Assembly: GCF_032477075.1 (NCBI RefSeq)
Contig: NZ_JAWDXO010000031.1
Span: forward strand, 1-33,430
Origin: Fusobacterium sp.
Lineage (GTDB): Bacteria > Fusobacteriota > Fusobacteriia > Fusobacteriales > Fusobacteriaceae
DNA length: 33,430 nucleotides
Direction of reading: 5' to 3'
Shown here: piece after piece, positions 17,358 through 25,353 of the stretch
How positions within the stretch are numbered: position 1 is the first letter of the stretch
Layout of the letters: the number at the start of each line of letters is the position of its first letter
The notes under the pieces: generated by a model
What the model saw: only the letters and a program-made list of their open reading frames with translations
The model's database searches: none
Told to the model about the DNA's origin: nothing
Made by a program: the position numbers and the translations under genes

Positions 17358-18526
17358 TTAGGATTTTTCTTTAAATAGTCAATAGCATATTGTGCATAAA
17401 ATGCAACTCCATAAACAAAAGCATCTTCATCTACATCAAATTTTCCATGATGATGAGGATAAGTTGTTCCTTTTTCTGTATTTCCAGCTCCAAGTCTAGT
17501 CATAACTCCAGGAACTATTGAAGAAAATTCAGAGAAATCTTCTCCACCTGTACCAGCAGGAGTATGTATGACATTTTCTTTTCCAACTATTTTAGCAGCT
17601 GATTCCTGAGCAAGTTCAGCACAAGCATCATCATTAATAGTAGGTTTTACAAGGCTTGAATATTCCATTTCAGCAGTTGCTCTATATGCTTCAGCTGTTG
17701 ATTTAGCAATTCTTTCAATAGCATCAGCTATGATTTGTTTATATTCAGTTTTATAATATCTTACAGTTCCTTCCAATACAGCAGTAGGAGCTATAACATT
17801 GAATCTAGTTCCAGATTTTATTGATCCAGTAGTTACTACAACAGGGTCGAATGGAGAAAGTTCTCTGCTCACTATTGATTGAAGATTCATAACAGTAGCT
17901 GCCCCAACAACAACAGCATCTATACATTGTTCAGGTCTTGCACCATGCCCTCCTTTTCCTGTAATAGTTACTTTAAAAGAGTCAGCAGAAGCCATTCTAG
18001 GACCTGGATCAGCATTTATAGTTCCAGTAGGCATATCAGAAGATATATGTATTCCCATAACACCATCTACTCCTTCAAGAGCTCCTTCAGCTACCATAGC
18101 AGCAGCTCCTTTACCAACCTCTTCACCAGGCTGGAAGAAAAATTTAACAGTTCCTTCTATTTCATCTTTCATTTCATTTAAGACTTTTACAGCACCAAGA
18201 AGCATAGCTCCATGAGTGTCATGACCACAGGCATGCATCATACCATGAACTTTTGAAACATAATCATGAGTATTTTCTTCTACAACAGCAAGAGCATCAA
18301 TATCTCCTCTAAGTGCTACAGTTTTTCCAGGTTTAGTACCTTTTATAGTAGCTATGACACCAGTACCAGCTATTCCTTTATATTCAACACCCATTTTTTC
18401 AAGTTCTTCTTTTATTCTTTTGCAAGTGTTGTATTCCTGCATACTTACTTCAGGGTTCATGTGGAATTCTCTTCTCATTTGTATGACATAATCGTGATTT
18501 TTTTTAGCTAAATCTATAGTTTTCAT
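17348..18526 (-). CDS. M20 family amidohydrolase/carboxypeptidase (cassette 3)
   Basis: This 392-residue cytoplasmic M20D-type enzyme has ALRGDIDALAV, HACGHDTHGAM, PGEEVGKGA, GIHISSD, GGEDFSEFSS and YPHHHGKFDVDED intact. It is closest to the cassette 2 enzyme. It lies 31 bp after its binding-protein gene, with a GGGAGGAAC ribosome site. It should release free amino acids from imported N-acyl amino acids or peptides. If the upstream leader peptide reports the product, that would be branched-chain amino acids; this is inference. Confidence 0.9.
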   Translation of the reverse strand: MKTIDLAKKNHDYVIQMRREFHMNPEVSMQEYNTCKRIKEELEKMGVEYKGIAGTGVIATIKGTKPGKTVALRGDIDALAVVEENTHDYVSKVHGMMHACGHDTHGAMLLGAVKVLNEMKDEIEGTVKFFFQPGEEVGKGAAAMVAEGALEGVDGVMGIHISSDMPTGTINADPGPRMASADSFKVTITGKGGHGARPEQCIDAVVVGAATVMNLQSIVSRELSPFDPVVVTTGSIKSGTRFNVIAPTAVLEGTVRYYKTEYKQIIADAIERIAKSTAEAYRATAEMEYSSLVKPTINDDACAELAQESAAKIVGKENVIHTPAGTGGEDFSEFSSIVPGVMTRLGAGNTEKGTTYPHHHGKFDVDEDAFVYGVAFYAQYAIDYLKKNPKTL

Positions 18527-18557
18527 AATTTGTTCCTCCCAGTTTTAATTATCTATT

Positions 18558-20132
18558 TTATTTTTCATTTGTAACATACATATTTTCAACATCTATATAT
18601 CCATCATTTCTGAATATCATATCTTTTACACTTTTTCTTACAGCTACATTCAACATAGGATACACTAAAGTGTAATGTGGAATATCCTCTTGTAATATTT
18701 CCTGAGCTTCCTGATACATTTTTGTCCTTTCTTCTTGATCAACTGAATATCTGGCTTTGTCTAAAACTTCATCTAACTTTTCATTTTTATAGAAACTTCT
18801 GTTTCCAGATAATCCTTGTTGACTAGAATGGAACAAAGCATATAAAGCAGCATCTCCATCACTAGTAGAATTCCAAGAAAGTAAATATAACTGTTTATTA
18901 GGCTGAGCTGTTCTTGATACATATGCTCCCCATTCAAATATTTTAATTTCAGCATTGATTCCAATGGCTTTTAACTGTTCCTGCATAATTACACACATAT
19001 CAGTTCTAGGTCCATCATCATTAACCCATAATTCAATATTCAATCCATCTTTATATCCAGCTTCTTCCATTAACTGCTTAGCTTTTTCAATATCTTGATC
19101 ATATTGTTTAGCTGGAGTGATATGAGCAGGGCAAGCTTTTGGCAAAGCAGAATCAGCAGCTATTGCAGAACCTCTGAACACAGCTTCAGCTAAAACTTTG
19201 GTATCTACTGCATAGGCAATGGCCTGTCTTAATTTTTTATTTTGATATTCAGGAGTTGTCTGATCAAATCCTAAGTACAATGAAGATGGAGAAGCAACTT
19301 CTAAAAATTCCATATTTTTATTATTTTTAACAGCTTCTTTATCCATTATTCCAATATCGAAAGCGATATCAGCTTCACCAGTTTCCAAAGCTATCATTCT
19401 GTTACTTACTTCTGTTATAGTTCTCATAGTGATCTGTTTAACTTTTGGAGCCCCTTGGAAAGCTTCATCAAAAGCTTCAACAATTATTCTGTCTCCAGGG
19501 ATCCATTCTTTAAATTTATACTGTCCAGTTCCTACTGGGTGTTGGAAGAAGTTTTCTTCTCCGACTTCCTGTACAGCTCTTTTACTTACTATACAACCTT
19601 GAGTTTGAGCCAAGTTTGTTAATAATGGACCAAAAGGTTTTTCAGTGGTAATTTTTACAGTATTTTCATCAATTACAGTAACTTCAGTTATTGGTTTAAA
19701 TAAATAAGATGTTTGATTAGAAACTCTTGCTCTGTCTATAGAGAATTTTACATCTTCAGCAGTCATTGTATCTCCATTATGGAATTTCACCCCTTTTTTT
19801 AAATGGAATACAGTGTTTGTATTATCAATTGCTTCCCAGCTTTCTGCCAAACAAGGTTGAATCTTTAGGTCTTTATCCAGTGATAACAACCCATTGAATA
19901 TCAAACGAATAGTTTTGTTAGATGTTGTATCAATAGTTCTTTGAGGATCAAGTGTTTTAGCATCAGCTTTTGAAGCTATTACTATATTTTCTTTGTAAGG
20001 ATTAACTGCTTCAGTTTTTTTAGTTTCAGTTTTCTTATCAGTAGCAATGACATTCATTCCTGTAAAAAATATAACTGCTGCAGCAGCAACTGCTGCTCCG
20101 ATTCTTTTTATCACTTTATTTTTATTTTCCAT
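18558..20132 (-). CDS. ABC transporter substrate-binding protein, family 5 (cassette 3)
   Basis: This 524-residue periplasmic binding protein of the DppA/OppA family has an Ala-rich signal peptide likely cut near residue 31 (NVIATD). It contains AKTLDPQRTIDTTSNK, VFHLKKGVKFHNGD, and the terminal EAQEILQEDIPHYTL block. It is the first large gene of the operon SBP3-M20-SBP2-M20. Its ATG (ribosome site GGGAG) lies inside a 47-codon frame that runs 22 bases past it. A promoter, a branched-chain-rich leader ORF and a U8 terminator lie upstream. No cognate permease is in the window. Confidence 0.9.
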   Translation of the reverse strand: MENKNKVIKRIGAAVAAAAVIFFTGMNVIATDKKTETKKTEAVNPYKENIVIASKADAKTLDPQRTIDTTSNKTIRLIFNGLLSLDKDLKIQPCLAESWEAIDNTNTVFHLKKGVKFHNGDTMTAEDVKFSIDRARVSNQTSYLFKPITEVTVIDENTVKITTEKPFGPLLTNLAQTQGCIVSKRAVQEVGEENFFQHPVGTGQYKFKEWIPGDRIIVEAFDEAFQGAPKVKQITMRTITEVSNRMIALETGEADIAFDIGIMDKEAVKNNKNMEFLEVASPSSLYLGFDQTTPEYQNKKLRQAIAYAVDTKVLAEAVFRGSAIAADSALPKACPAHITPAKQYDQDIEKAKQLMEEAGYKDGLNIELWVNDDGPRTDMCVIMQEQLKAIGINAEIKIFEWGAYVSRTAQPNKQLYLLSWNSTSDGDAALYALFHSSQQGLSGNRSFYKNEKLDEVLDKARYSVDQEERTKMYQEAQEILQEDIPHYTLVYPMLNVAVRKSVKDMIFRNDGYIDVENMYVTNEK

Positions 20133-20254
20133 TTATACCACTCCCTGTGTTTATCATCAAAATTATTAAAGATAGAATTAGAAATATTTCTTCCAGCATT
20201 TAGTAATAGTGATGAACAGAGTAGTGTAGAGTAGTTAGTTTTAAAGTTTTTCAT
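20111..20254 (-). CDS. Small ORF overlapping the start of binding protein 3
   Basis: A 47-residue frame (MKNFKTNYSTLLCSSLLLNA at the start, basic at the end) begins at 20254 after an AGGGGGAA ribosome site. It ends at 20111, overlapping the binding-protein start by 22 bases in another frame. Its start context matches that of the cassette 1 binding protein (GGGGGAA, A-rich, ATGAA). It could couple translation to the downstream gene, or be the stump of an older gene start. No known family. Confidence 0.4.
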   Translation of the reverse strand: MKNFKTNYSTLLCSSLLLNAGRNISNSIFNNFDDKHREWYKWKIKIK

Positions 20255-20292
20255 TTTTATTCCCCCTAGTGTTATTTTTTAATAATTTGTAT

Positions 20293-20320
20293 AAAAAAAA
20301 GCAGCCAGTTAGGCTGCTTT
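20293..20320 (-). terminator. Attenuator terminator in the leader of cassette 3
   Basis: On the minus strand AAAGCAGCC pairs with GGCTGCTTT around a 5-nt loop (TAACT), followed by T8. It lies after the branched-chain-rich leader ORF and before the small overlapping ORF. It is the near twin of the hairpin at 14199-14226. Confidence 0.8.
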
Positions 20321-20437
20321 AATAACTAAAACGACATTTTATATTCCCATTCTTAAAATGAACCCAATACAGAGTCTCATAAAGAATTTAAAAATATTTA
20401 CAAATGGAACTAATATATAACTTATTATAATCCAAGT

Positions 20438-20590
20438 TTAAATAGAAGAGTTATATATTTTAGATTCCTTAAAAAGTCGAATAATGTTTAAATTGACCTT
20501 AACATAATTATTGGCATATGAAATTTTATTAGAACTGAGTATGAGCACTATTATACATATGACAAATATTATTATGTTAAATAAAAACAT
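20438..20590 (-). CDS. Branched-chain-rich leader peptide ORF, possible attenuator
   Basis: This 50-residue ORF has a strong ribosome site (AGGGGAGG) and its own consensus promoter. Residues 2-18 read FLFNIIIFVICIIVLIL; eleven of the thirteen residues at 6-18 are Ile, Val or Leu. A twin of the terminator found behind the aromatic leader follows about 120 bases after its stop. By analogy with ilv leaders it may sense charged tRNA-Ile/Val/Leu. The same residues would also make a signal anchor, so a small membrane protein is a real alternative; position and paralogy with the aromatic leader favour control. Confidence 0.55.
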   Translation of the reverse strand: MFLFNIIIFVICIIVLILSSNKISYANNYVKVNLNIIRLFKESKIYNSSI

Positions 20591-20624
20591 ATTCTGACCT
20601 CCCCTTGATTTATTTGTTGTTCAG

Positions 20625-20653
20625 AGTATAAACCTAAATTAAAAAAAATGCAA
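20625..20653 (-). promoter_or_regulatory. Promoter of cassette 3-2 operon
   Basis: On the minus strand TTGCAT (20648-20653), 17-bp spacer, TATACT (20625-20630). It lies between the panF stop and the leader ORF. Confidence 0.7.
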
Positions 20654-20686
20654 GAAAAATTTTTAAAAATTACAAAAAAATAATAC

Positions 20687-22129
20687 TTAATTACCAAAAA
20701 ATAAGTTGTCTACCTTTTGAGAATTAGGCTTTCCAAGAAGAGAACCTCCAATAAAAATTATTACAGAAAAAATTATTACAGGAACAATCTGATGCATTCC
20801 AATAAATTTTATGTCCATAACAACCATATACAAATAAGATATAACACTGAATATCATTGAAACAGCTGCTCCAGTAGCATTAGCTTTTTTCCAGTACAGA
20901 CCAAAAAGTATAGGACAGAAAAAAGCAGCTTCCTGACCAGCTAATGCAAAAAGATTTATCCACACTAGAAGCTGTGGAGGGTTTAAAGCCAAAATGAAAA
21001 CTATTATTCCAAGTATAAGAGAAGTTCCCAAAGAAAGTTTTTTAATTTTTGATTCACTGGGATTCTTTTCTATGTAGTTTATATATAAATCTTTGACAAT
21101 AGCAGCAGATGACATTATGAGCAAAGAATCTACAGAGGACATAATGGCAGCAAGGGGTCCAGCAATAAAAATACCAGCAAGTATAGGATGCATATTTTTT
21201 ATTGCAAGAATAGGAATTATTTTATCTCCAACATCAACTCCAGGTTCTACAGCTATTCCCATAACTCCAACCAGATGCATTCCAAGCATTAGAAGTCCTA
21301 CAAATGAAGTTCCTATTATCATAGCTCTGTGCATAGCTCTGCTGTCTTTAAATCCCATACATCGCACTTCAGTGACAGGAAGCCCCAGTACTCCTATTCC
21401 AACCAGCATCCAGAATGATAATATAAAGGGTTTTGATACAGCTCCACCTCCATCAGGAGTCAGGAGAGAAGGATTAGTTTCAAGAACTTTACTCATGATA
21501 TTTTCCATACCTCCGCCTTTATTCAAAATTATTAGAAATAATAGTCCAGTAGCAAGAAGCATGACTATTCCTTGTATAGCATCAGTGATAGTTACAGCTC
21601 TGAATCCTCCAAAAGTTGTATAGATAATAACTACAGCAGAGAATATAATCAATCCTAAAGTATAGGAGTATCCTGTGACACTTTCAAATAATCTGGCTCC
21701 TCCTACAAATTGGGCAACAATAGTTCCAATAAAAAATATAAGCATCATTAGGGATGAAAGTATAATGACAAGATTACTTTCATATCTTGCTCTTAAAAAG
21801 TCTGTAATAGTAACACCATTTATTTTTCTTGATATGATAGCAAGCTTTTTTCCTAAAACTCCAAGAGTAAGAAAAGCAGTAGGAACTTGAATACATGCAA
21901 GAAATACCCAGCTGAGTCCAAGTTTATATGCTATTCCAGGACCTCCTATAAAAGAACTGGCTCCAACATAAGAACTAATAAGAGTCATAGCAAGGACAAG
22001 TCCTCCCATACTTCTGCTTCCAATAAAATATTCTTCAATAAATTTTCCATTTTCATTTTTGTATTTTCCCATTTTCCATGCAATAAAAAGAACAATTAAA
22101 ATATATACTATAATAGGAATTATTATCAT
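20687..22129 (-). CDS. panF: Sodium:solute symporter, PanF (pantothenate) type
   Basis: This 480-residue, roughly 13-TM member of the SSS family has EEYFIGSRSMGGLVLAMTL near the start, SSYVGASSFIGGPG after it, and the GFRAVTITDAIQG block. These match the sodium/pantothenate symporter subgroup. It would import pantothenate, the precursor of coenzyme A, with Na+. The start codon overlaps the stop of the upstream small gene (TAATG), giving translational coupling. The pairing with a YhdT-type protein is the arrangement known from E. coli and supports the call. Another carboxylate substrate cannot be excluded. Confidence 0.85.
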   Translation of the reverse strand: MIIIPIIVYILIVLFIAWKMGKYKNENGKFIEEYFIGSRSMGGLVLAMTLISSYVGASSFIGGPGIAYKLGLSWVFLACIQVPTAFLTLGVLGKKLAIISRKINGVTITDFLRARYESNLVIILSSLMMLIFFIGTIVAQFVGGARLFESVTGYSYTLGLIIFSAVVIIYTTFGGFRAVTITDAIQGIVMLLATGLLFLIILNKGGGMENIMSKVLETNPSLLTPDGGGAVSKPFILSFWMLVGIGVLGLPVTEVRCMGFKDSRAMHRAMIIGTSFVGLLMLGMHLVGVMGIAVEPGVDVGDKIIPILAIKNMHPILAGIFIAGPLAAIMSSVDSLLIMSSAAIVKDLYINYIEKNPSESKIKKLSLGTSLILGIIVFILALNPPQLLVWINLFALAGQEAAFFCPILFGLYWKKANATGAAVSMIFSVISYLYMVVMDIKFIGMHQIVPVIIFSVIIFIGGSLLGKPNSQKVDNLFFGN

Positions 22130-22380
22130 TATTCTTCCTCCTGTTCTAAGTCAATATCTTTAAAAAAGAATTTTACTGCTAGAAAAACAAGTATATTAAT
22201 TAGAAAAAGCCCAACAACACATGAATAAAAAAACCATCTTGGTAATCCAAAAATAAATTTGTATTCTGAAGGAGAAACATTTTCATCAATATATCCCCAA
22301 AAATACCACCATAAAAAATATATTAAATAAAGAATAATGGTAATAATGACTTCTTTGTTTATTTGTTTTCTTACATCCAT
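22129..22380 (-). CDS. yhdT: YhdT/DUF997 family membrane protein
   Basis: This 83-residue protein has two hydrophobic segments and the Trp-rich loop (FLWWYFWGY) typical of DUF997, ending in an acidic tail. Its stop overlaps the panF start, so the two are made from one mRNA. In other bacteria this family is encoded next to panF and is presumed to be an accessory subunit; its function is not established. The ribosome site is AGAGGTG. Confidence 0.85.
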   Translation of the reverse strand: MDVRKQINKEVIITIILYLIYFLWWYFWGYIDENVSPSEYKFIFGLPRWFFYSCVVGLFLINILVFLAVKFFFKDIDLEQEEE

Positions 22381-22419
22381 TTTTCACCTCTTATTGAAAT
22401 TTATTTACTATACAAGAGG

Positions 22420-22448
22420 ATAATATATTAAAATACAGAAAAAATCAA
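22420..22448 (-). promoter_or_regulatory. Promoter of yhdT-panF
   Basis: On the minus strand TTGATT (22443-22448), 17-bp spacer, TATTAT (22420-22425), about 40 bp before the yhdT start. Confidence 0.6.
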
Positions 22449-22645
22449 TATTTTTTACAAGAAATTAACAGAAAAATATTTATATAAATTTTTTAATACC
22501 CTCATAGATTATAAAAAAGGTTGATTCCAAAGCTTAAATATAATTTTAATAATTTTTTAATAAAATAGAATTAAAGAGATATCTCTATTTTTAAATTTTT
22601 AAAATTAAATTGTACTTTCAAATCAACCAGTTAACATTTTATATT

Positions 22646-24511
22646 TTATACAAAGTTTCTGTCATAAAGAAGAGCTGCATTCAAAACTACAAGCACAGAA
22701 CCAACATTATGCACAAGAGCTCCTGTTATAGGATTTAACAAACCAAGAACTGATAAAATGATTGCAATAAGGTTTATGGTCATAGAAGCTGTGATATTAA
22801 ACTTTATAGTCTTTATAGTAGCTGAAGATAATTTTTTCAAATAGGGGATTTTTTCTATATTATCTCCCATAAGAGCTATATCAGAAGCTTCAATTGCAAT
22901 GTCAGTACCCATACTTGCCATAGCTACTCCCACATCAGCAGTTTTTAAGGCAGGAGCATCATTTACCCCATCTCCTATCATACAGACTTTATCCCCATAT
23001 TTTTCCAGTTTTTTTATATATGTAACTTTTTCAGCTGGAAGCAGTTCTGAATAAACATTTTCAATTCCTATTTCTTCAGCAAAGTAATCTGCTGTTTGTT
23101 TATGGTCTCCTGTGAGCAAGACTACTTTTGTCCCCATATTTTTTAGTTTTTTTACTATTTCTTTAGCAGTTGGGCGAATAGTATCTGATAAAGCTATTAT
23201 ACCTGTATATTTTTTGTTTTTTCCTATTAATATGGATATTTTTCCTTGTTTACGAAGCTTTTCCAGATTCTTTTCAATATCTTCATCTAAAAATATTCCC
23301 TGTTCTTGAAGAAACTTGCTGTTTCCACAATATATTTCATCATTTTCAATTTTTGTTATAATTCCTTTTCCAGATATCATTTTAAAATCTTCAACTTCTA
23401 AAAATTGAATATTTTCTTTTTTTCCATATTCTACAATAGCTTTTCCTAATGGATGTTCAGATCTTTTTTCAGAAGAACATACCAGTTTCAGCAATTCTTT
23501 TTCAGTTACTGAAGAAACTGAAATAATATCACTGACTTTTAACTTTCCAAATGTTAAAGTTCCTGTTTTATCAAAGGCAACACAGTTAACTTTTCCCATT
23601 TTTTCTAAAGCTTCTCCAGATTTTATTAAAACTCCATGTTTAGCAGCCTGTCCAACAGCTGCCATAATAGAAGTAGGAGTAGCAAGAGCCAGTGCACAGG
23701 GACAGAATACAACCAAAACAGTTACAGCTCTGATAATATCAGATGTAAGGAAATAAGCAAAAACAGCTATAATTAAAGCTGCAGGAACAAGCCAGCCAGC
23801 CCATTTATCAACTATTCTCTGCATAGGAGCCTTATTTTCTTCTGCCTCTTTTACCATTCTTATAAGTTTTTGAAGCGAAGAATCTTCTCCCACTTTAGTA
23901 GTTATGATATCAATAGAGCCATCACAGTTTAAAGTACCACAAAATACTTCGTCATCAATAGTTTTATCAACAGGGAATGACTCACCTGTCATTATAGACT
24001 GATCAACAGAGGAATTCCCAAAAATTATTTTTCCATCCACTGGAATCATTTCTCCAGGAAGAACTCTTAAAATATTATCTTTATATATTTCATCAATTGG
24101 AACAATACTTTCTACTAATTTTTCATTTTCTTTTATTATTTTACGCCCTTGCTGAGGTGATAATTTAATAAGCTGGCTGATACCTTTTTTTGCTCTGTTT
24201 ACAGTAATATCTTCTAATATTTCACCTATTGCCATAATAAATGCTATCTCTCCAGCAGCAAATATTTCACCTATTGTGATAGAAGCTATTATTGCAATAG
24301 AAACTAATAATTCAGATGATATAGTTTTTTCACAAAAAAGATCTGTTGCTGCTCCATATAAGATTGGAATTCCAGATATTATAATTGGAACCCATGCTGG
24401 ATTTATGGTAAGGTCTATTCCCATAAGCATACAAACAAGACTTATACCTAAAAATATTCCACCTATGATTGTCATAGGAATACTGCTTAAAATTTCTTCT
24501 ACTTTTTCCAA
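22646..24511 (-). CDS. P1B-type heavy-metal ATPase without N-terminal metal domain
   Basis: This 621-residue ion-pumping ATPase has TGES (175-178), the metal-site CPC (270-272), DKTGTLT with phosphorylated Asp314, the SEHPLG His-Pro locus, and GDGVNDAP. It lacks the CxxC metal-binding domain usual at the N-terminus of CopA and ZntA. The last TM helices (FNITASMTINLIAII, then HNVGSVLVVLNAALL) show neither the YN...P of Cu(I) pumps nor the Lys/Asp pair of Zn/Cd pumps, so the metal is uncertain. Two CsoR-type operators in its promoter point to copper, or to what this CsoR senses. A 51-residue membrane protein is encoded 32 bp upstream in the same operon. Confidence 0.9.
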   Translation of the reverse strand: MEKVEEILSSIPMTIIGGIFLGISLVCMLMGIDLTINPAWVPIIISGIPILYGAATDLFCEKTISSELLVSIAIIASITIGEIFAAGEIAFIMAIGEILEDITVNRAKKGISQLIKLSPQQGRKIIKENEKLVESIVPIDEIYKDNILRVLPGEMIPVDGKIIFGNSSVDQSIMTGESFPVDKTIDDEVFCGTLNCDGSIDIITTKVGEDSSLQKLIRMVKEAEENKAPMQRIVDKWAGWLVPAALIIAVFAYFLTSDIIRAVTVLVVFCPCALALATPTSIMAAVGQAAKHGVLIKSGEALEKMGKVNCVAFDKTGTLTFGKLKVSDIISVSSVTEKELLKLVCSSEKRSEHPLGKAIVEYGKKENIQFLEVEDFKMISGKGIITKIENDEIYCGNSKFLQEQGIFLDEDIEKNLEKLRKQGKISILIGKNKKYTGIIALSDTIRPTAKEIVKKLKNMGTKVVLLTGDHKQTADYFAEEIGIENVYSELLPAEKVTYIKKLEKYGDKVCMIGDGVNDAPALKTADVGVAMASMGTDIAIEASDIALMGDNIEKIPYLKKLSSATIKTIKFNITASMTINLIAIILSVLGLLNPITGALVHNVGSVLVVLNAALLYDRNFV

Positions 24512-24543
24512 AGTACTTCCCCCTCTGCTTTTTATAAATTAAA

Positions 24544-24699
24544 TTAAAAAAAATTGGCTATAACTATAACTATTCCTATTAAACACATGCTTCCATAAAC
24601 TTTTCTACTGTTTTCATCATTTTTTTCTTTAATAAAGAAATAGATACCAGCAAATAAAAGACAGAAACCAGCTAAAATCATAAAAATATTAAAATGCAT
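24544..24699 (-). CDS. Small membrane protein of the metal-ATPase operon
   Basis: This 51-residue ORF has a strong ribosome site (AAGGAGATATCT before the ATG). It encodes two hydrophobic segments (about residues 3-23 and 38-51) joined by a charged KEKNDENSRK loop. It is the first gene after the CsoR-type promoter, 32 bp before the ATPase. Cys13 and Cys39 lie in the two membrane segments. I recognise no family. A partner or regulator of the pump is plausible from position alone. Confidence 0.65.
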   Translation of the reverse strand: MHFNIFMILAGFCLLFAGIYFFIKEKNDENSRKVYGSMCLIGIVIVIANFF

Positions 24700-24723
24700 A
24701 GATATCTCCTTAAACAAAGTTTA

Positions 24724-24739
24724 ATACCCATACGGGTAT
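24724..24739. promoter_or_regulatory. CsoR-type operator, downstream copy
   Basis: ATACCCATACGGGTAT is an almost perfect dyad of the ATACCC-N4-GGGTAT kind bound by CsoR-family repressors. It begins just past the -10 box of the ATPase operon promoter, so bound repressor would cover the start site. Confidence 0.7.
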
Positions 24740-24740
24740 A

Positions 24741-24769
24741 ATTATACCTATAGGGGTATATGAAGTCAA
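24741..24769 (-). promoter_or_regulatory. Promoter of the metal-ATPase operon
   Basis: On the minus strand TTGACT (24764-24769), 17-bp spacer, consensus TATAAT (24741-24746). The spacer and -10 are overlapped by the second CsoR-type site, so the promoter should be strong when free and fully shut when bound. Confidence 0.85.
24744..24759. promoter_or_regulatory. CsoR-type operator, spacer copy
   Basis: ATACCTATAGGGGTAT lies in the -35/-10 spacer of the ATPase promoter. It is 20 bp (two helical turns) from the first copy, which would put two repressor tetramers on one face of the DNA. Confidence 0.7.
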
Positions 24770-24882
24770 GAAAAAAATGAAAAATTTTAAAAATTGAATT
24801 TAATATTTTCTTATCTTTCCTTTATATTTAATAGCTAGAATAAAAATATAATAAATTATTAGGTATATAGACGAAAAAAAGC

Positions 24883-24911
24883 TTGATTTTTTATTAAAAA
24901 TATATTAATAT
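24883..24911 (+). promoter_or_regulatory. Promoter of perR-hydrogenase operon
   Basis: TTGATT (24883-24888), 17-bp spacer, TAATAT (24906-24911). Confidence 0.55.
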
Positions 24912-24936
24912 CTTATTGAGATTAAGTATCAATAAG
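24912..24936 (+). promoter_or_regulatory. Inverted repeat between perR promoter and ribosome site
   Basis: CTTATTGA (24912-24919) and TCAATAAG (24929-24936) form a perfect 8-bp dyad that starts right after the -10 box and whose right arm overlaps the AAGGAG ribosome site. It could be an autoregulatory operator or an RNA hairpin that limits translation. It is not a standard PerR box. Confidence 0.4.
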
Positions 24937-24946
24937 GAGATACAGG

Positions 24947-25324
24947 ATGAAAAGGAATACACCACAGAAAAGAGCTATATTTGAAGTAATACAGAAATTA
25001 GACAACCATCCTACAGCAGCAATATTGATGGAAGAATTGGAAAAAAGTGGATATAAAGTGAGCAGAGCCACAGTTTTCAGAGTGTTAAATGAAGCAGAAA
25101 AAGAAGGAATAATTACTAAAATAAGCTCCCCTGATGGAGAAGATAGGTATGACCCTCATACAGAAAAACACTACCATTTAAGATGTAAAATATGTGGAAA
25201 AATAGTTGACAGTACCTATCCTTATCATGAAATAATGAATCATGAAGAAGAAGATGGATTTTTAATAGAAAGTCATAATTTAGAATTTGTAGGAATATGT
25301 AAGGAGTGTAAGAAAAAAACATAA
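24947..25324 (+). CDS. perR: Fur-family regulator of PerR type
   Basis: This 125-residue repressor has the winged-helix half (TPQKRAIFEVI, SRATVFRVLNE) and the Fur dimer half. The regulatory metal set of PerR is complete: His21, Asp69, His75, His77 and Asp88 occupy the positions of B. subtilis H37, D85, H91, H93 and D104. The structural zinc site is C80xxC83 with C118xxC121. PerR senses peroxide through iron-catalysed His oxidation and represses peroxide-defence genes. It is 29 bp upstream of a hydrogenase-rubrerythrin fusion, a fitting target. Confidence 0.87.
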   Translation: MKRNTPQKRAIFEVIQKLDNHPTAAILMEELEKSGYKVSRATVFRVLNEAEKEGIITKISSPDGEDRYDPHTEKHYHLRCKICGKIVDSTYPYHEIMNHEEEDGFLIESHNLEFVGICKECKKKT

Positions 25325-25353
25325 GGAAAAAATGTTTCTTGGGAAGAAATGTC

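Noticed and set aside
22519..22628. GGTTGATT/AATCAACC pair and AGAGATATCTCT palindrome near the ATPase stop
   Set aside because: Short, widely spaced or loopless, without a U run; I could not support a terminator or operator.
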